Under the pieces are notes generated by a model. It saw only the letters and a program-made list of their open reading frames with translations, was not told where the DNA came from and made no database searches. Shown here in pieces: positions 34,380 through 44,000 of a stretch of DNA of 64,000 nucleotides (its first letter is position 1; each line of letters opens with the position of its first letter). This stretch comes from Planctomycetaceae bacterium. Its GTDB lineage: Bacteria; Planctomycetota; Planctomycetia; Pirellulales; Thermoguttaceae. Position numbers and translations under genes: made by a program. The DNA lies in the NCBI GenBank assembly GCA_021372005.1, contig JAJFVC010000033.1, positions 25,984-89,983 of the forward strand. Reading direction: 5' to 3'.

Positions 34380-34751
34380 CTACTTGAGCGTCTGCCACGG
34401 CGCAAAAACGCACAACGCGCCGCCGGCGATCAACACGAACCCCAGCACGTAGTTCCACCGCATCGGCTCCTTCAGATACCACACGGCGAACACGGAGAAG
34501 ATCGTTAGAGTGACGACCTCTTGAATGGTTTTCAACTGCGCGGCGCTGATGCCGGCGCTGTGTCCCAGCCGATTCGCCGGCACCTGAAAACAATATTCGA
34601 CGAACGCAATCAACCAACTGACCAGAATCGCCAGCCACAGAGCCGATTGCTTGTGACGCAGATGGCCGTACCAGGCGAACGTCATGAATACGTTGGAGAT
34701 CGTCAGCAGCGCAAGCGTGGCCAACCACATGATGGACAAACGGATTCGCAC
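34380..34751 (-). CDS. DUF486 small membrane protein (DMT-like)
   Basis: 123 residues with four membrane helices. The sequence has the DUF486 pattern: LLTISNVFMTFAWYGHLR, SWLIAFVEYCFQVPANRLG, LKTIQEVVTLTIFSVFAVWY and YVLGFVLIAGGALCVF. Longest start is GTG 34751; ATG 34730 would give 116 residues, closer to the usual family length. DUF486 proteins resemble half-size drug/metabolite transporters and probably work as dimers, but no substrate is known. Convergent with the CPBP gene. Confidence 0.9.
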   Translation of the reverse strand: MRIRLSIMWLATLALLTISNVFMTFAWYGHLRHKQSALWLAILVSWLIAFVEYCFQVPANRLGHSAGISAAQLKTIQEVVTLTIFSVFAVWYLKEPMRWNYVLGFVLIAGGALCVFAPWQTLK

Positions 34752-34776
34752 GGCCCAAAAGCCTGCACGAATCGCC

Positions 34777-35076
34777 CTATTCTTCGATGACTTCCTTCAC
34801 GAGTTGGACAAAATGCGGAGTCTTTTGAGACTCGGTAAGCTCCGCAGCTTTCTTGTCCGCCTCGGCGCGTTGGCTGAACTCAAACAGAGAGATCCGCCGC
34901 AACGACTGGTTGAAAACGCCCCAGAAGGCCTTCAGCCGGACCTCCTTGACGACTTTGGCGCGGCTTTTTCGTTTGGCGGGTGCCTTTTTTGCCGGAGCCT
35001 TCGCCTCAGCGCCCGACTTTTCGGCCGCCTCGTTTTCCGCGCGTAACTCTTTGCGATTCAATATCTTACGTGCCAT
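34777..35076 (-). CDS. Small basic protein with Ala/Lys-rich N-terminus
   Basis: 99 residues from ATG 35076, preceded by AAGGGAAAAA. Residues 1-45 are lysine- and alanine-rich and probably disordered (AKAPAKKAPAKRKSRAK), reminiscent of histone-H1-like or ribosome-associated tails. Residues 46-99 look ordered and helical (RLKAFWGVFNQSLRRISLFEF, here quoted as its ends RLKAFWG and ISLFEF, then QRAEADKKAAELTES). A nucleic-acid-binding role is a reasonable guess, nothing more. The gene lies between DUF486 and the divergent S41 peptidase. Confidence 0.7.
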   Translation of the reverse strand: MARKILNRKELRAENEAAEKSGAEAKAPAKKAPAKRKSRAKVVKEVRLKAFWGVFNQSLRRISLFEFSQRAEADKKAAELTESQKTPHFVQLVKEVIEE

Positions 35077-35245
35077 AATTTTTCCCTTGGCAGGGGTGCA
35101 GTTGCCGTGAAGCCGATTATTTTAGCCCATTTTGGCCAAAACTGCCAGGTCTAACTTTCACCGGATTGACGATTCGGCTTGCCAGCCGGTGACCGACCGG
35201 GGTAAAACATGGGGGCCCGTCCTTGGGTTGTGGAAAGACCGCCTC

Positions 35246-36577
35246 ATGTCCCGTCGCAATCTGTTTCTTCTGGTTCTTGTCGCCGTCGTTGCGGTGTTTT
35301 GCCAGCAACGCGTACAAAAACACCCCTATGGTCGCATGGCCGCAGAGGCCATGGCGATCATTGAAAACCGGTATCTCGAACCGGTCCGTGCTCAATCGCT
35401 GTTTGAAGGGGCCCTGGACGGGATGATGAGCCGCCTCGATGAAAACTCCGCTTATGTGACGGCGGCCGAATTGCCCGAGTTCCAGAGAATCGTGGATCAG
35501 CAGTACGGCGGCGTAGGGATCGTCCTAACGCTTGATCCGCGAAGTCGGCAACTAACGGTGCTCAGTCCACTGGCGGGTTCGCCGGCCTATCGCGCGGGGA
35601 TTCGAGCCGGCGACAAGATCTTGCGGATCAACAAACAGAGCACTCAAGGCGTTTCGTTGCAGGACGCGGTGACGTGGTTGAGCGGCAAGCCGGGCGACAC
35701 GGTCACGTTGATGGTGTTGCACCGCTACGAGGACAAGCCGGTTGAGATTCGAGTAGTTCGCGAGACGATTCAGGTGCCGACCGTGTCGGGCGACGCGCAT
35801 CATGCGGACGGCTCGTGGAATTTTCTGTTGCCGGGCCCCGATCGGATCGGATACATCCGCATCAGCAGTTTCACGGAGACGACGTCGGACGAGTTGGAAA
35901 AGGCGCTCGCGTGGCTGGCCAAACAGCATGCGAGGGGACTGGTCTTGGACCTGCGCGACAATCCGGGCGGATACATCGCCGCGGCGATCGACGCGTGCCG
36001 AATGTTCGTCGCGTCGGGCGTGATCGTCACGACGCGTCGCCGTGACGGGCGGGTCAGCGAAATTTACGAAGCCGACGGACGGAGGCCTACGCTCGACGTG
36101 CCGATGGCCGTGTTGGTAAACCAGCAGACGGCCAGCGCCGGCGAAATCGTGGCCGCCTGTTTGCAGGACCATCATCGTGCGGCGATTTTCGGCCAACGCA
36201 GTTTCGGTAAGGGGACCATTCAGGAGATGATCCCATTGGCCGACGGCGCGGGAATACTGAAGCTCACCACGGCCAGCTATTGGCGGCCCAGCGGCAAAAA
36301 CATCCATCGGGAGTCGACCGCCAAAAACGGCGATTGGGGCGTGCTGCCCGACAAGGGCTGCGAGACGCCGATCGGCGACGACGAGCAAAATCGCTGGCGT
36401 CAATGGCGTGCGGAGCGGGATGTGTTTTCGGAAAACGCAGCCCAAGAAACTGCGGCCAATCCGAAGTTCGTCGACCGTCCGTTGGCGGCAGCCGTAAAAT
36501 ATCTCGAGCAAAAAATCGTCGCGAAGCCCGAGATCACGGGCGAAAAGCGCAAAGCCCTGGGGCGTCCAACAAAATAA
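35246..36577 (+). CDS. S41-family C-terminal processing peptidase
   Basis: 443 residues. ATG 35246 (after GGAAAG) puts a signal anchor at once: RRNLFLLVLVAVVAVFCQQ. A PDZ domain follows (YGGVGIVLTLD, AYRAGIRAGDKILRINKQ). The protease core has LVLDLRDNPGGYIAAAIDAC, the catalytic Ser in NQQTASAGEIVAA (near 297) and the Lys in QRSFGKGTIQE (near 322). Tail-specific proteases of this group cut C-termini of periplasmic proteins. Normal length for CtpA-type enzymes. It converges with hisB, with 48 bp between stops. Confidence 0.93.
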   Translation: MSRRNLFLLVLVAVVAVFCQQRVQKHPYGRMAAEAMAIIENRYLEPVRAQSLFEGALDGMMSRLDENSAYVTAAELPEFQRIVDQQYGGVGIVLTLDPRSRQLTVLSPLAGSPAYRAGIRAGDKILRINKQSTQGVSLQDAVTWLSGKPGDTVTLMVLHRYEDKPVEIRVVRETIQVPTVSGDAHHADGSWNFLLPGPDRIGYIRISSFTETTSDELEKALAWLAKQHARGLVLDLRDNPGGYIAAAIDACRMFVASGVIVTTRRRDGRVSEIYEADGRRPTLDVPMAVLVNQQTASAGEIVAACLQDHHRAAIFGQRSFGKGTIQEMIPLADGAGILKLTTASYWRPSGKNIHRESTAKNGDWGVLPDKGCETPIGDDEQNRWRQWRAERDVFSENAAQETAANPKFVDRPLAAAVKYLEQKIVAKPEITGEKRKALGRPTK

Positions 36578-36625
36578 AGACTTCCTGCGATCTTGCGCGG
36601 CCGATGGCCGCCCCACGCCCTGTCG

Positions 36626-37213
36626 TCAGAGCGTTCCCTTGGTGCTCGGCACGCCGGACAGTCGCGGGTCGGGCTCGACGGCGGTGCGCAGCGACCGGGC
36701 GGTCGCCTTGAAAATCGCCTCGGCAATGTGATGGCTGTTCCGTCCGTACGGCACCAAAATGTGCAGATTGCATAGGGCGTTGTTCGCAAAGGCGTGCCAG
36801 AAATCGGCCACTAGCTCGCTGTCGAACTCGCCGATCTTTTGCGTGGGAAAATCGGCCTGAAACACGAAATACGCCCGGCCGCCGAGGTCCAACGCCACGG
36901 TGGCCAGCGTCTCTTCCATCGGCAGCGCAAAATGTCCGTAGCGGCGGATGCCCGCCTTGTCGCCCAAGCTTTCACGGAACGCCTGGCCCAGGCAGATGCC
37001 AATGTCCTCGACCGTGTGGTGCTGATCCACCTCGAGGTCGCCGCGAGCCGTAACGCTCAAGTCCAATGCCGCGTGCTTGGCCAGCAGCGCCAGCATGTGG
37101 TCGAGGAATCCGACGCCGGTGGCGACGCGGGCCTCGCCGATGCCGTCCAAAAGCAATTCCAACTCAACGTCGGTTTCTGCGGTCTTGCGGTGAATGCGAG
37201 CGGTTCGAGGCAT
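36626..37213 (-). CDS. hisB: Imidazoleglycerol-phosphate dehydratase
   Basis: 195 residues from ATG 37213 (a TTG nine bases earlier is possible). The metal-binding HisB motifs are intact: [36 protein letters not shown], and the second half [10 protein letters not shown] with [16 protein letters not shown] and [12 protein letters not shown]. It performs the sixth step of histidine synthesis and is monofunctional here (no phosphatase domain, unlike E. coli). It lies 19 bp after hisC in a hisD-hisC-hisB set on the minus strand. The Glu and His residues of the two manganese sites are all readable. Confidence 0.96.
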   Translation of the reverse strand: MPRTARIHRKTAETDVELELLLDGIGEARVATGVGFLDHMLALLAKHAALDLSVTARGDLEVDQHHTVEDIGICLGQAFRESLGDKAGIRRYGHFALPMEETLATVALDLGGRAYFVFQADFPTQKIGEFDSELVADFWHAFANNALCNLHILVPYGRNSHHIAEAIFKATARSLRTAVEPDPRLSGVPSTKGTL

Positions 37214-37232
37214 GACAGACAAATGTGTGGGC

Positions 37233-38282
37233 TTAGGGACGGGAGACGGATGCCTTCAATTTTTCCAACAACGTGTCGATCTCGGCATCCGTGCCGACGC
37301 TGATGCGCAGTCCGTCCCCCCATCCAGGATAGTTCATATATCGGACCAAAATGCCCTCGCGTTTGAGTTGCTCGTAGAGAGGTCGGGCCGGGCGGGTTGG
37401 GTGAGTGTTCCAGGTGAAATTGGACTGCGAATCGACCACGACAAACCCTAATTTCCGCATTTCCGTTATCATCCGACCGCGCGTGGCCAAAATCTTCGCC
37501 CGGTTGTCGGCCAACCAGGACTGGTCGCCGAGGGCCGCCGTCGCCCCGGCGATGGCCAACGCGTCGCAGTTGTACGAATCTTTCACCTTGATGAACTGTT
37601 CGATCAGCGGCGCTTGAGTCACGAGATAGCCGAACCGCAGCCCGGCCAACGCGTAGGACTTGCTCAACGTCCGCGACACCATGATCTTGTCGCACTGGGC
37701 CACCAGGCTCATGCAGTTCGTCTCGGCGAAGTCGGCATAGGCCTCATCGACCAGCAGCGGACATGGCAGCCGCCGGGCGATCTCCAACACCTGTTCCGGC
37801 GGGACGACGGTGCCCGACGGACTGTTCGGATTGGCCAGAATCGCCAGCCGCAAATCGTCGCGGGGCTCGGCAAACTTCTCCGGCAACGTCCAGTCGTCGC
37901 GGAACGGAATCTCCTCGACCCGCGCACCTTGCAGGTCGGCCAACGTCCGATACAAGATGTAGCTAGGCGACGGCATCCGCAACAGTTGCCCCTGGCCGAC
38001 CAACGCCCGGGTGACGATCGTCAAAATGTCGTCGCTGCCGTTGCCGCAAAGAATCCAATCGGCCGGGACGCCCAGCAGTTTGGACGCCTGGCGTCGAAAC
38101 GGGCTGGCCATCGGGTCGGGATATTTTTGCAGTCGCGCCACGGCGGCCTCGACCGCTCGTCCCACGGCCGGCGATGGCGGATACGGATTCTCGTTCGTGT
38201 TCAGCTTGATGGCCTCGCCGTCTTGCGGTTGTTCGCCCGGCGCGTAGCCGGCCATCGCTTCAATTTCAGGTCGAAAATACAT
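37233..38282 (-). CDS. hisC: Histidinol-phosphate aminotransferase
   Basis: 349 residues; fold-type I PLP aminotransferase. [11 protein letters not shown] marks the N-terminal substrate arm, [11 protein letters not shown] the cofactor phosphate site, ANPNSPSGT and [12 protein letters not shown] the PLP-ring region, [18 protein letters not shown] the Schiff-base Lys, and [14 protein letters not shown] the carboxylate-binding Arg near the end. It converts imidazole-acetol phosphate to histidinol phosphate. It sits between hisD (64 bp upstream) and hisB, matching the pathway order of neighbouring steps. Confidence 0.95.
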   Translation of the reverse strand: MYFRPEIEAMAGYAPGEQPQDGEAIKLNTNENPYPPSPAVGRAVEAAVARLQKYPDPMASPFRRQASKLLGVPADWILCGNGSDDILTIVTRALVGQGQLLRMPSPSYILYRTLADLQGARVEEIPFRDDWTLPEKFAEPRDDLRLAILANPNSPSGTVVPPEQVLEIARRLPCPLLVDEAYADFAETNCMSLVAQCDKIMVSRTLSKSYALAGLRFGYLVTQAPLIEQFIKVKDSYNCDALAIAGATAALGDQSWLADNRAKILATRGRMITEMRKLGFVVVDSQSNFTWNTHPTRPARPLYEQLKREGILVRYMNYPGWGDGLRISVGTDAEIDTLLEKLKASVSRP

Positions 38283-38331
38283 GGGAGGATGTAGGGGCTA
38301 AAAGACAAAGGTGGGGAACTAGAAATGGGTC

Positions 38332-38359
38332 TAGTCCCTCGTCCCTCATCCCTCGTCCC
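38332..38359. repeat. Four heptamer repeats at the hisD 3' end
   Basis: On the minus strand four consecutive 7-base units read GGGACGA, GGGATGA, GGGACGA, GGGACTA. They contain the hisD stop codon (38346-38348) and encode its last residues (RDEG). A related purine-rich stretch occurs inside rseP near 32030-32045. Confidence 0.8.
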
Positions 38360-39713
38360 TTTTTCTAATTTCCACACTTCCGCGATGGGCCGTGAGTCCT
38401 TCCTTGGTGGCCAAGGTGAACACGTCGGGGGCCAATCGCGTCAAGCCTTCTTGGTTGAAATGCAGCACGCTGTGGGTCCGTAGGAAATCGTTGCACGTCA
38501 GGCCGCTGGCGAATCGGGCCGTGCCGCTGGTAGGCAGCACGTGCGACGGGCCGGCGGCGTAGTCGCCCAGCGCGACCGGCGTATAGTTGCCCAAAAACAT
38601 CGCTCCGGCGTGACGAATTTTCTCGGCCAGCCGCTCGGCGTCTTCCGTGGCGATGTGCAGATGCTCCGGCGCGATCTGGTCGGTCAACCGGCACGCCTCG
38701 TCCGCGTCGCGGACCAGGATCGCCGCGCCGAACTCCTCCAAACATTGCCGGGCCAACGCGCCGCGCTCCAGGCGGCTCAACTGCGCGGAAAGCTCCGCGA
38801 CGGCCGCATCCAGCACGTCCGCGTCCCAGCCGATCAACACGCTCGCGCCCGGCGAATGCTCGGCCTGCGCGATCAAATCCATCGCGGTGAACTCCGGACG
38901 GGTCGAACGATCGACGATCACCACGACCTCGCTCGGACCGGCGATCGAGTCGATGTCGACCGTGCCGTATACGTGGCGTTTGGCCAGCGCGACGAACAGG
39001 TTGCCGGGTCCGACGATTTTGTCGACTCGCGGTACGCCCTCCACGCCATAGGCCAGCGCGGCGACGGCCTGGGCGCCGCCGATGCGATACACCTCGCCGA
39101 TGCCCAGCTCGCGGCACGTGGCCAGCATGTCGACGTTGTACGCCCCGAACTTGGTGGGCGGCGCGACGACGGCCAACTGGTCGACGCCGGCCACTTGGGC
39201 GGGCACGGCTGTCATCAGCACGGTCGACGGATACGCGGCGGCCCCGCCCGGCACGCAAAGTCCCGCACGATCGAGTGGCCGATAACGTTGCCGCAGATAG
39301 CCGCCGGGTCGCTCGATGCGGACGTCGTGATGCAGAATCGCCTGCTGGAACTCGCGGATGTTGGCCGCCACGTGACGCACGGCTTCGAGCAACCGGGGAT
39401 CGGCCGCGGCATAGGCCTCGTCCAACTCGCGTTCCGACACCCGGAGCGTCTCGGCCGTCAATTGAGCTCGGTCGATGCGGGCCGAATAGTCCAACACGGC
39501 TTCCAGCCCTCGTTGTTGTACGTCGCCGCAGATCCGCTCGACCACCTGTTGCGGCGAGAGCGGCTCGCCGAACGTTTCGAGAGTGCGGCGTCGTCCGGCC
39601 TCGCTGACCACGTTGCCTTGCGGGCTCAACCGCGCGCGCAGCTCGGCCATCGCCGCTTGGATGTCGTCGCGTCGGCTGTCGATGCGTCGGAGTCGAACGG
39701 GGATGGGTTTCAT
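38346..39713 (-). CDS. hisD: Histidinol dehydrogenase
   Basis: 455 residues, a little longer than E. coli HisD. Clear family blocks: GLCVPGGAAAYPSTVLMTAVPA, split here as GLCVPGGAAAYPST and VLMTAVPAQVAGV; KIVGPGNLFVALAKRHVYG; IDSIAGPSEVVVI; DLIAQAEHSPGAS with the zinc-ligand region; IAPEHLHI; and the C-terminal SVEI. It catalyses the last two oxidations of histidine synthesis with NAD. First gene of the hisDCB set, giving possible coupling through the 64-bp hisD-hisC gap. The final residues are encoded by a heptamer repeat, so its C-terminus may be recently altered. Confidence 0.96.
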   Translation of the reverse strand: MKPIPVRLRRIDSRRDDIQAAMAELRARLSPQGNVVSEAGRRRTLETFGEPLSPQQVVERICGDVQQRGLEAVLDYSARIDRAQLTAETLRVSERELDEAYAAADPRLLEAVRHVAANIREFQQAILHHDVRIERPGGYLRQRYRPLDRAGLCVPGGAAAYPSTVLMTAVPAQVAGVDQLAVVAPPTKFGAYNVDMLATCRELGIGEVYRIGGAQAVAALAYGVEGVPRVDKIVGPGNLFVALAKRHVYGTVDIDSIAGPSEVVVIVDRSTRPEFTAMDLIAQAEHSPGASVLIGWDADVLDAAVAELSAQLSRLERGALARQCLEEFGAAILVRDADEACRLTDQIAPEHLHIATEDAERLAEKIRHAGAMFLGNYTPVALGDYAAGPSHVLPTSGTARFASGLTCNDFLRTHSVLHFNQEGLTRLAPDVFTLATKEGLTAHRGSVEIRKRDEG

Positions 39714-40129
39714 GGGCGTTTGCTGCGGGCCTTTCTATTTTTGGACAGCTTAAACCTCTATTGTGTTCGCCTGGGACGGGAAACGGAAGCCCCGCCTCGG
39801 GTGGCTCGTCGGATGCACGTCCCCCCGCAAAGGTTGGGATACGTCGATCTCAAATCGTTGAACGCGACGGAGCGACTTGATCTTGAAAGACCAGAGCGTC
39901 CAAAAAATCGGCGGAGCGGGGCGGTTTCTTCGACGTTCGGTTTTTGCCCATCCGAAAACCGCGTCGTCGACGTGGAAAATGTCGCTTCACGTCCCTTGGG
40001 CGTCGGCGGCGAAAGTTATATTCGTGCGGGAGAACAGGTTTTCAAAACCCCCATCGGCCAACGTTGGCTGAAGGGCGTCGTCCAACGAAACCGTCGCGTC
40101 GCGTGACCTTGAAAGGGTGCGAGTCGAAC
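39714..40129. other. Intergenic region between hisD and the GvpL/F-like gene
   Basis: About 415 bp between divergent genes. A 7-bp stem (CGGTTTT 39938-39944, AAAACCG 39955-39961) is the only obvious structure. Longer open frames here lack ribosome sites. No histidine-rich leader peptide was found in front of hisD. Confidence 0.4.
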
Positions 40130-40984
40130 ATGAAGGACTTATGCTATTGCCAGTATGCGTTCACTCGGCCCGGTTGCCGCGCGCGGGAAATCGGGCCCGG
40201 AGTGGACCCGCGGTTTCGCGTCGAGTTGATTCGCGACGAATCGGTCGCCGCGTTGGTCAGCCGTGTCGAATTGAGATGTTTTTCGGTTGAACGCCGCCAT
40301 GGCCCAACCACCGAGGATGCGCCGTGGCTCGGCCGGATCGCCGCGCGCTACAACGAAATCCTCTGCCGCGCGGCGACGACTGCGCCGGTGCTGCCGGTGC
40401 AATTGGGCACGCTGTATTGTTCGTCCGATTCGCTTCGGGTGGCGCTGCGGCGATGTCGGGCCACGGTTGCGGAATTCTTAGAACGACTCGGCAACCGATT
40501 GGAATGGGGGATCAAGCTGTACTTGGAAAAACATCGACCGGAGCCGGTTCCCGGACATTTAGGCCCTCCGCCGCCTCATTTCTCGTTGGGCGACCGGTGC
40601 GTACGAGAGCGAACCGCGTCCGCCGAACGCTGCGCGTCGGCCGGAGCAAGTTCTTCCGGCGCGTCGAGCACGATCGCTTCGATCCGCAGGAGGGTTCATG
40701 CGGACCGCTCGTGCATCGACGACGAGTTGGTTCGGACGATTGAAAGCGTCGCGCGGCGGTTGGCGGCTCAGGCCGAGTCGAGCCGACGGATCGGCGAGGG
40801 GCCCAATGGCTTGGCGGATCGCATGGGCGTGGTGTTTCACGCGGCGTATTTGCTGCCGGCCTCGTCGCAGGCGAGTTGGTTCGAGACGGTGCAGAACATC
40901 TACGGCGACGTGCGCTGTCGGGGCCTGGTGTTGGAAGTGAGCGGTCCCTGGCCGCCGTACCATTTCTGCCCCGCGTTGGAATGA
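40130..40984 (+). CDS. GvpL/GvpF-family gas-vesicle-type protein, orphan
   Basis: 284 residues. ATG 40130 follows AAAGGGTG; the longer upstream frame is a shadow. GvpL/F features: YCQYAFTRP opening strand, PVLPVQLGTLYCSSDSLR in the middle (family LPxRFGT), RLGNRLEWGIKLYLEK (family GxxExGVKV), and near the end AAYLLPASSQASWFETVQ followed by LEVSGPWPPYHFCPALE, where GPWPPY is the family hallmark. GvpF/L are accessory proteins of gas-vesicle assembly. No gvpA, gvpN or other gvp gene lies in this window, so the gene is an orphan and may have another role. A Ser/Ala-rich insert near 160-185 is unusual. Confidence 0.82.
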   Translation: MKDLCYCQYAFTRPGCRAREIGPGVDPRFRVELIRDESVAALVSRVELRCFSVERRHGPTTEDAPWLGRIAARYNEILCRAATTAPVLPVQLGTLYCSSDSLRVALRRCRATVAEFLERLGNRLEWGIKLYLEKHRPEPVPGHLGPPPPHFSLGDRCVRERTASAERCASAGASSSGASSTIASIRRRVHADRSCIDDELVRTIESVARRLAAQAESSRRIGEGPNGLADRMGVVFHAAYLLPASSQASWFETVQNIYGDVRCRGLVLEVSGPWPPYHFCPALE

Positions 40985-41017
40985 CGCCGAACAAGCTCGT
41001 CGAATGCACGGTGGCGT

Positions 41018-44000
41018 CTATCTTCTCGACGCACCGTTGCCGCGGCCGGCGGACCGCGAAGGCATCGCGGCGGGCACCAGTTGCAGGTTGCCGGGCCCGA
41101 GCAGTTGATCGACCCGGGCTCGCATCTCGACGTTGACGGCCAGCTTCACCTTGTCGCACGGGCAAATGACTCGTCGTCCATCGGCCAGATGCAACTGCAA
41201 CTCCAGATCGCAATGGCCCGGATAGCCGCGAAGGATTTCGTGCAGTAGTTCGAGTTTTTTTGGGCCGTGCTCGTTCTCCGACACGCGGATCCGCACGCCG
41301 CGGGCGCAGCGGGCGTCGAGATCTTCCAACGGGATGATTTCGTTGACGATCAGGTTGGCCTCCTCGCTGCCCGGCCGCTTGTCGATCGCGCCGCGAAGGA
41401 CCATGATGGCGTCGGGCTTGATCAGCGGCTCGTAGTGGACGAACTGGTCGGGCCAGACGATGCAGCGCATCATGCCGTCCATGTCCTCCAGGTCGAACAT
41501 CGCGTAGCGGCTGGGGTTGCCCGGCTTCGGATTTTTCGTGTGCGACAGTTTCAGCGCCGAGAGCATTCCGCCGATCATCACTTCGTCACGGTGGTTTAGC
41601 GTGGCGGCGGTCACCGTCGTGTGCGAGCAGTAGGTGGCCAACGTTTTCTGATGTTCAGCCAGCGGGTGGCTCGACAGATAGAAGCCGAGCACTTCCTTTT
41701 CCTTGATCAGCCGGTCGCGCTCTTCCCAGGCGGGAACGTCAGGCAACGGGGCTGCGGCCGTTTCGGGCCGCTCGTCCTCGTCGCCGCCGAACAGGCCCAT
41801 CTGGCCGCTGCGGCGATCGGCGGCGGCGGCTACGGCGGCCTGCATCGCCCGATCGATCGTCGCCAGCAATTGGGCCCGATGCCCGCCAAGCCGGTCGAAC
41901 GCGCCCGCCTTGACCAACGATTCGATGGCCGTGCGATTGACCGCGCCGGGATCGAGCCGCTCGCAGAAATCGAAGAAGCTGCGATAGGGACCGTGCTTGG
42001 TCCGTTCGGCGGCGATTACGCCGGCGGCCGCCGCGCCGCAACCCTTGATGGCCGACAGTCCAAAGCAGATCTTGCCTTCCGAGACGGTGAACTCGACGTC
42101 CGAGCTGTTCACATCGGGCGGCAGCACCGTGATGTCCATCCGCTGGCAGTCTTCGAGATGTTCGACCAGCGAGTCCTTGCGCTTGAAGTTTCGGCCGGTG
42201 ATGTCGCTCGACAGCAGCGCGGCCATGAACTCGACTTTGTAGTGGGCTTTTAAATAAGCCGTGATATAGGCGATCAGGGCGTAGGCGGTCGAATGGGACT
42301 TGTTGAACCCATAGCCGGCGAACTTCTCGATCAGTCCGAACAGTTCCTCGCCCTCTTTTTTCGACAGACCTTGTTGATGGGCGCCCTCGATGAATTCTTC
42401 GCGGTACTTGGCGATGATTTCGAGTTTTTTCTTGCTGATCGCCTTGATGCACGAATAGGCGTTGCCCAGTTGGATGCCGCCCAGGCGGTTGAGAATCCGC
42501 ATGACCTGCTCCTGGTAGACCATCACGCCGTTGGTCTCTTCCAGGATTTCTTTCATCACGGGGTGTTTGTACTCGGCCTGTTGGCGACCGTGTTTCACCT
42601 GGATGTAGTTGTCGACCATGCCGCCTTCGAGCGGACCGGGCCGATACAACGCGTTGGTGGCGATGATGTCGCGGAACCGGTCGGGCTTCATCCGCTGCAG
42701 CAGGTCGCGGATGCCGCCGCTCTCCAATTGGAACACGCCCTTCGTCTCGCCGCGGCACAGCAGGGCGAACGTCTCCGCATCGTCTCGCGGGAATTGATAC
42801 GGGTCGATTCGCCGTCCGGTGGTTTGCTCGATCAGGTCGATCACCTTCGAGAGGATCGTCAAGTTGCGCAAGCCCAAGAAGTCCATCTTCAGCAGGCCGG
42901 ACCGCTCGACGTCGCCCATGTCCCATTGGGTGATCACTTCGGTCTTGTCCTGCACATGCTGCAACGGCACGTATTCGGTCAACGGCCGGTCGGCGATCAC
43001 CACCGCCGCGGCGTGCGTGCCGACGTTGCGCGCGAGGCCCTCGATGCCGCGAGCCAGATCGAGCAGCTTGTGCACTTCGCCGTCCGACTCGTACATTTTC
43101 TTGAGGTCGTCGCTCTTTTCGATCGCGTCTTTCAGCTTGATTTTCAATTCGTCGGGCACCAGTGCGACGATCGCGTCGACCCGGGGAATCGGCAGCCCCA
43201 ACGCCCGGCCCACGTCGCGGATCGCGGCCCGGGCGGCCATCGTGCCGAACGTGCCGATCTGCGCGACGTTGTCGAAACCGTATTTTTCCTTGACGTACTG
43301 GATCACCTCGCCGCGGCGCTGCTGGCAGAAGTCGATGTCGATATCGGGCGCCTCGCGGCGGTTTTCGTCCAAGAACCGCTCGAACAGCAGATCGTACTCC
43401 AGCGGGCAGACGTGGCTCAGAAACAGCGCGTAGGAGACCAGCGAGCCGACGCCCGATCCGCGGGCCGTGGCCTGGATGCCGCGCTCGCGGGCCGCACGGA
43501 CGAAATCCCACACGATCAGAAAATAGTTGGCGAATCCCAGCTTGTTGATCACGCCCAACTCGCGGTTGAGCCGGGCCATCACCTCGTCGGACAGTTGGCC
43601 GTCGACGCAGCGGTCGGGCCGGTCGGCGTAACGTGTTTTAAGCCCCGACAGGCAAAGCTCCAGCAAAAGCTCCTCGGCCGTCTTGTTTTCCGGAAGCGTG
43701 TAGACCGGAAAATGCCGCTTGCCGAGCTCCAGTTCGATGTCGACGCGGTCGGCGATCTCCTGGCTGCGGCGCAGCGCGTCGTCCATGTCGGGAAACGCGG
43801 CCTGCATGTCCTCGGGGCTTCGCAGATAGAACTCGTTGGTCTCCATCCGCATCCGATTGGTGTCGGTGCGGAATCGGCCCGTATTGACGCACAGCAGGAT
43901 GTCCTGCGCTTCGGCGTCCTCCTGCAAAACGTAGTGGACGTCGCTAGTGGCGACCGTTGGGATGCCCAGCCGTTGGGCCACTTCGATCGAACGCTCCGTT

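Noticed and set aside
39938..39961. Stem in the hisD/GvpL intergenic region as a terminator
   Set aside because: Only seven pairs, no T-run outside the stem, and the flanking genes are divergent, so no terminator is expected.
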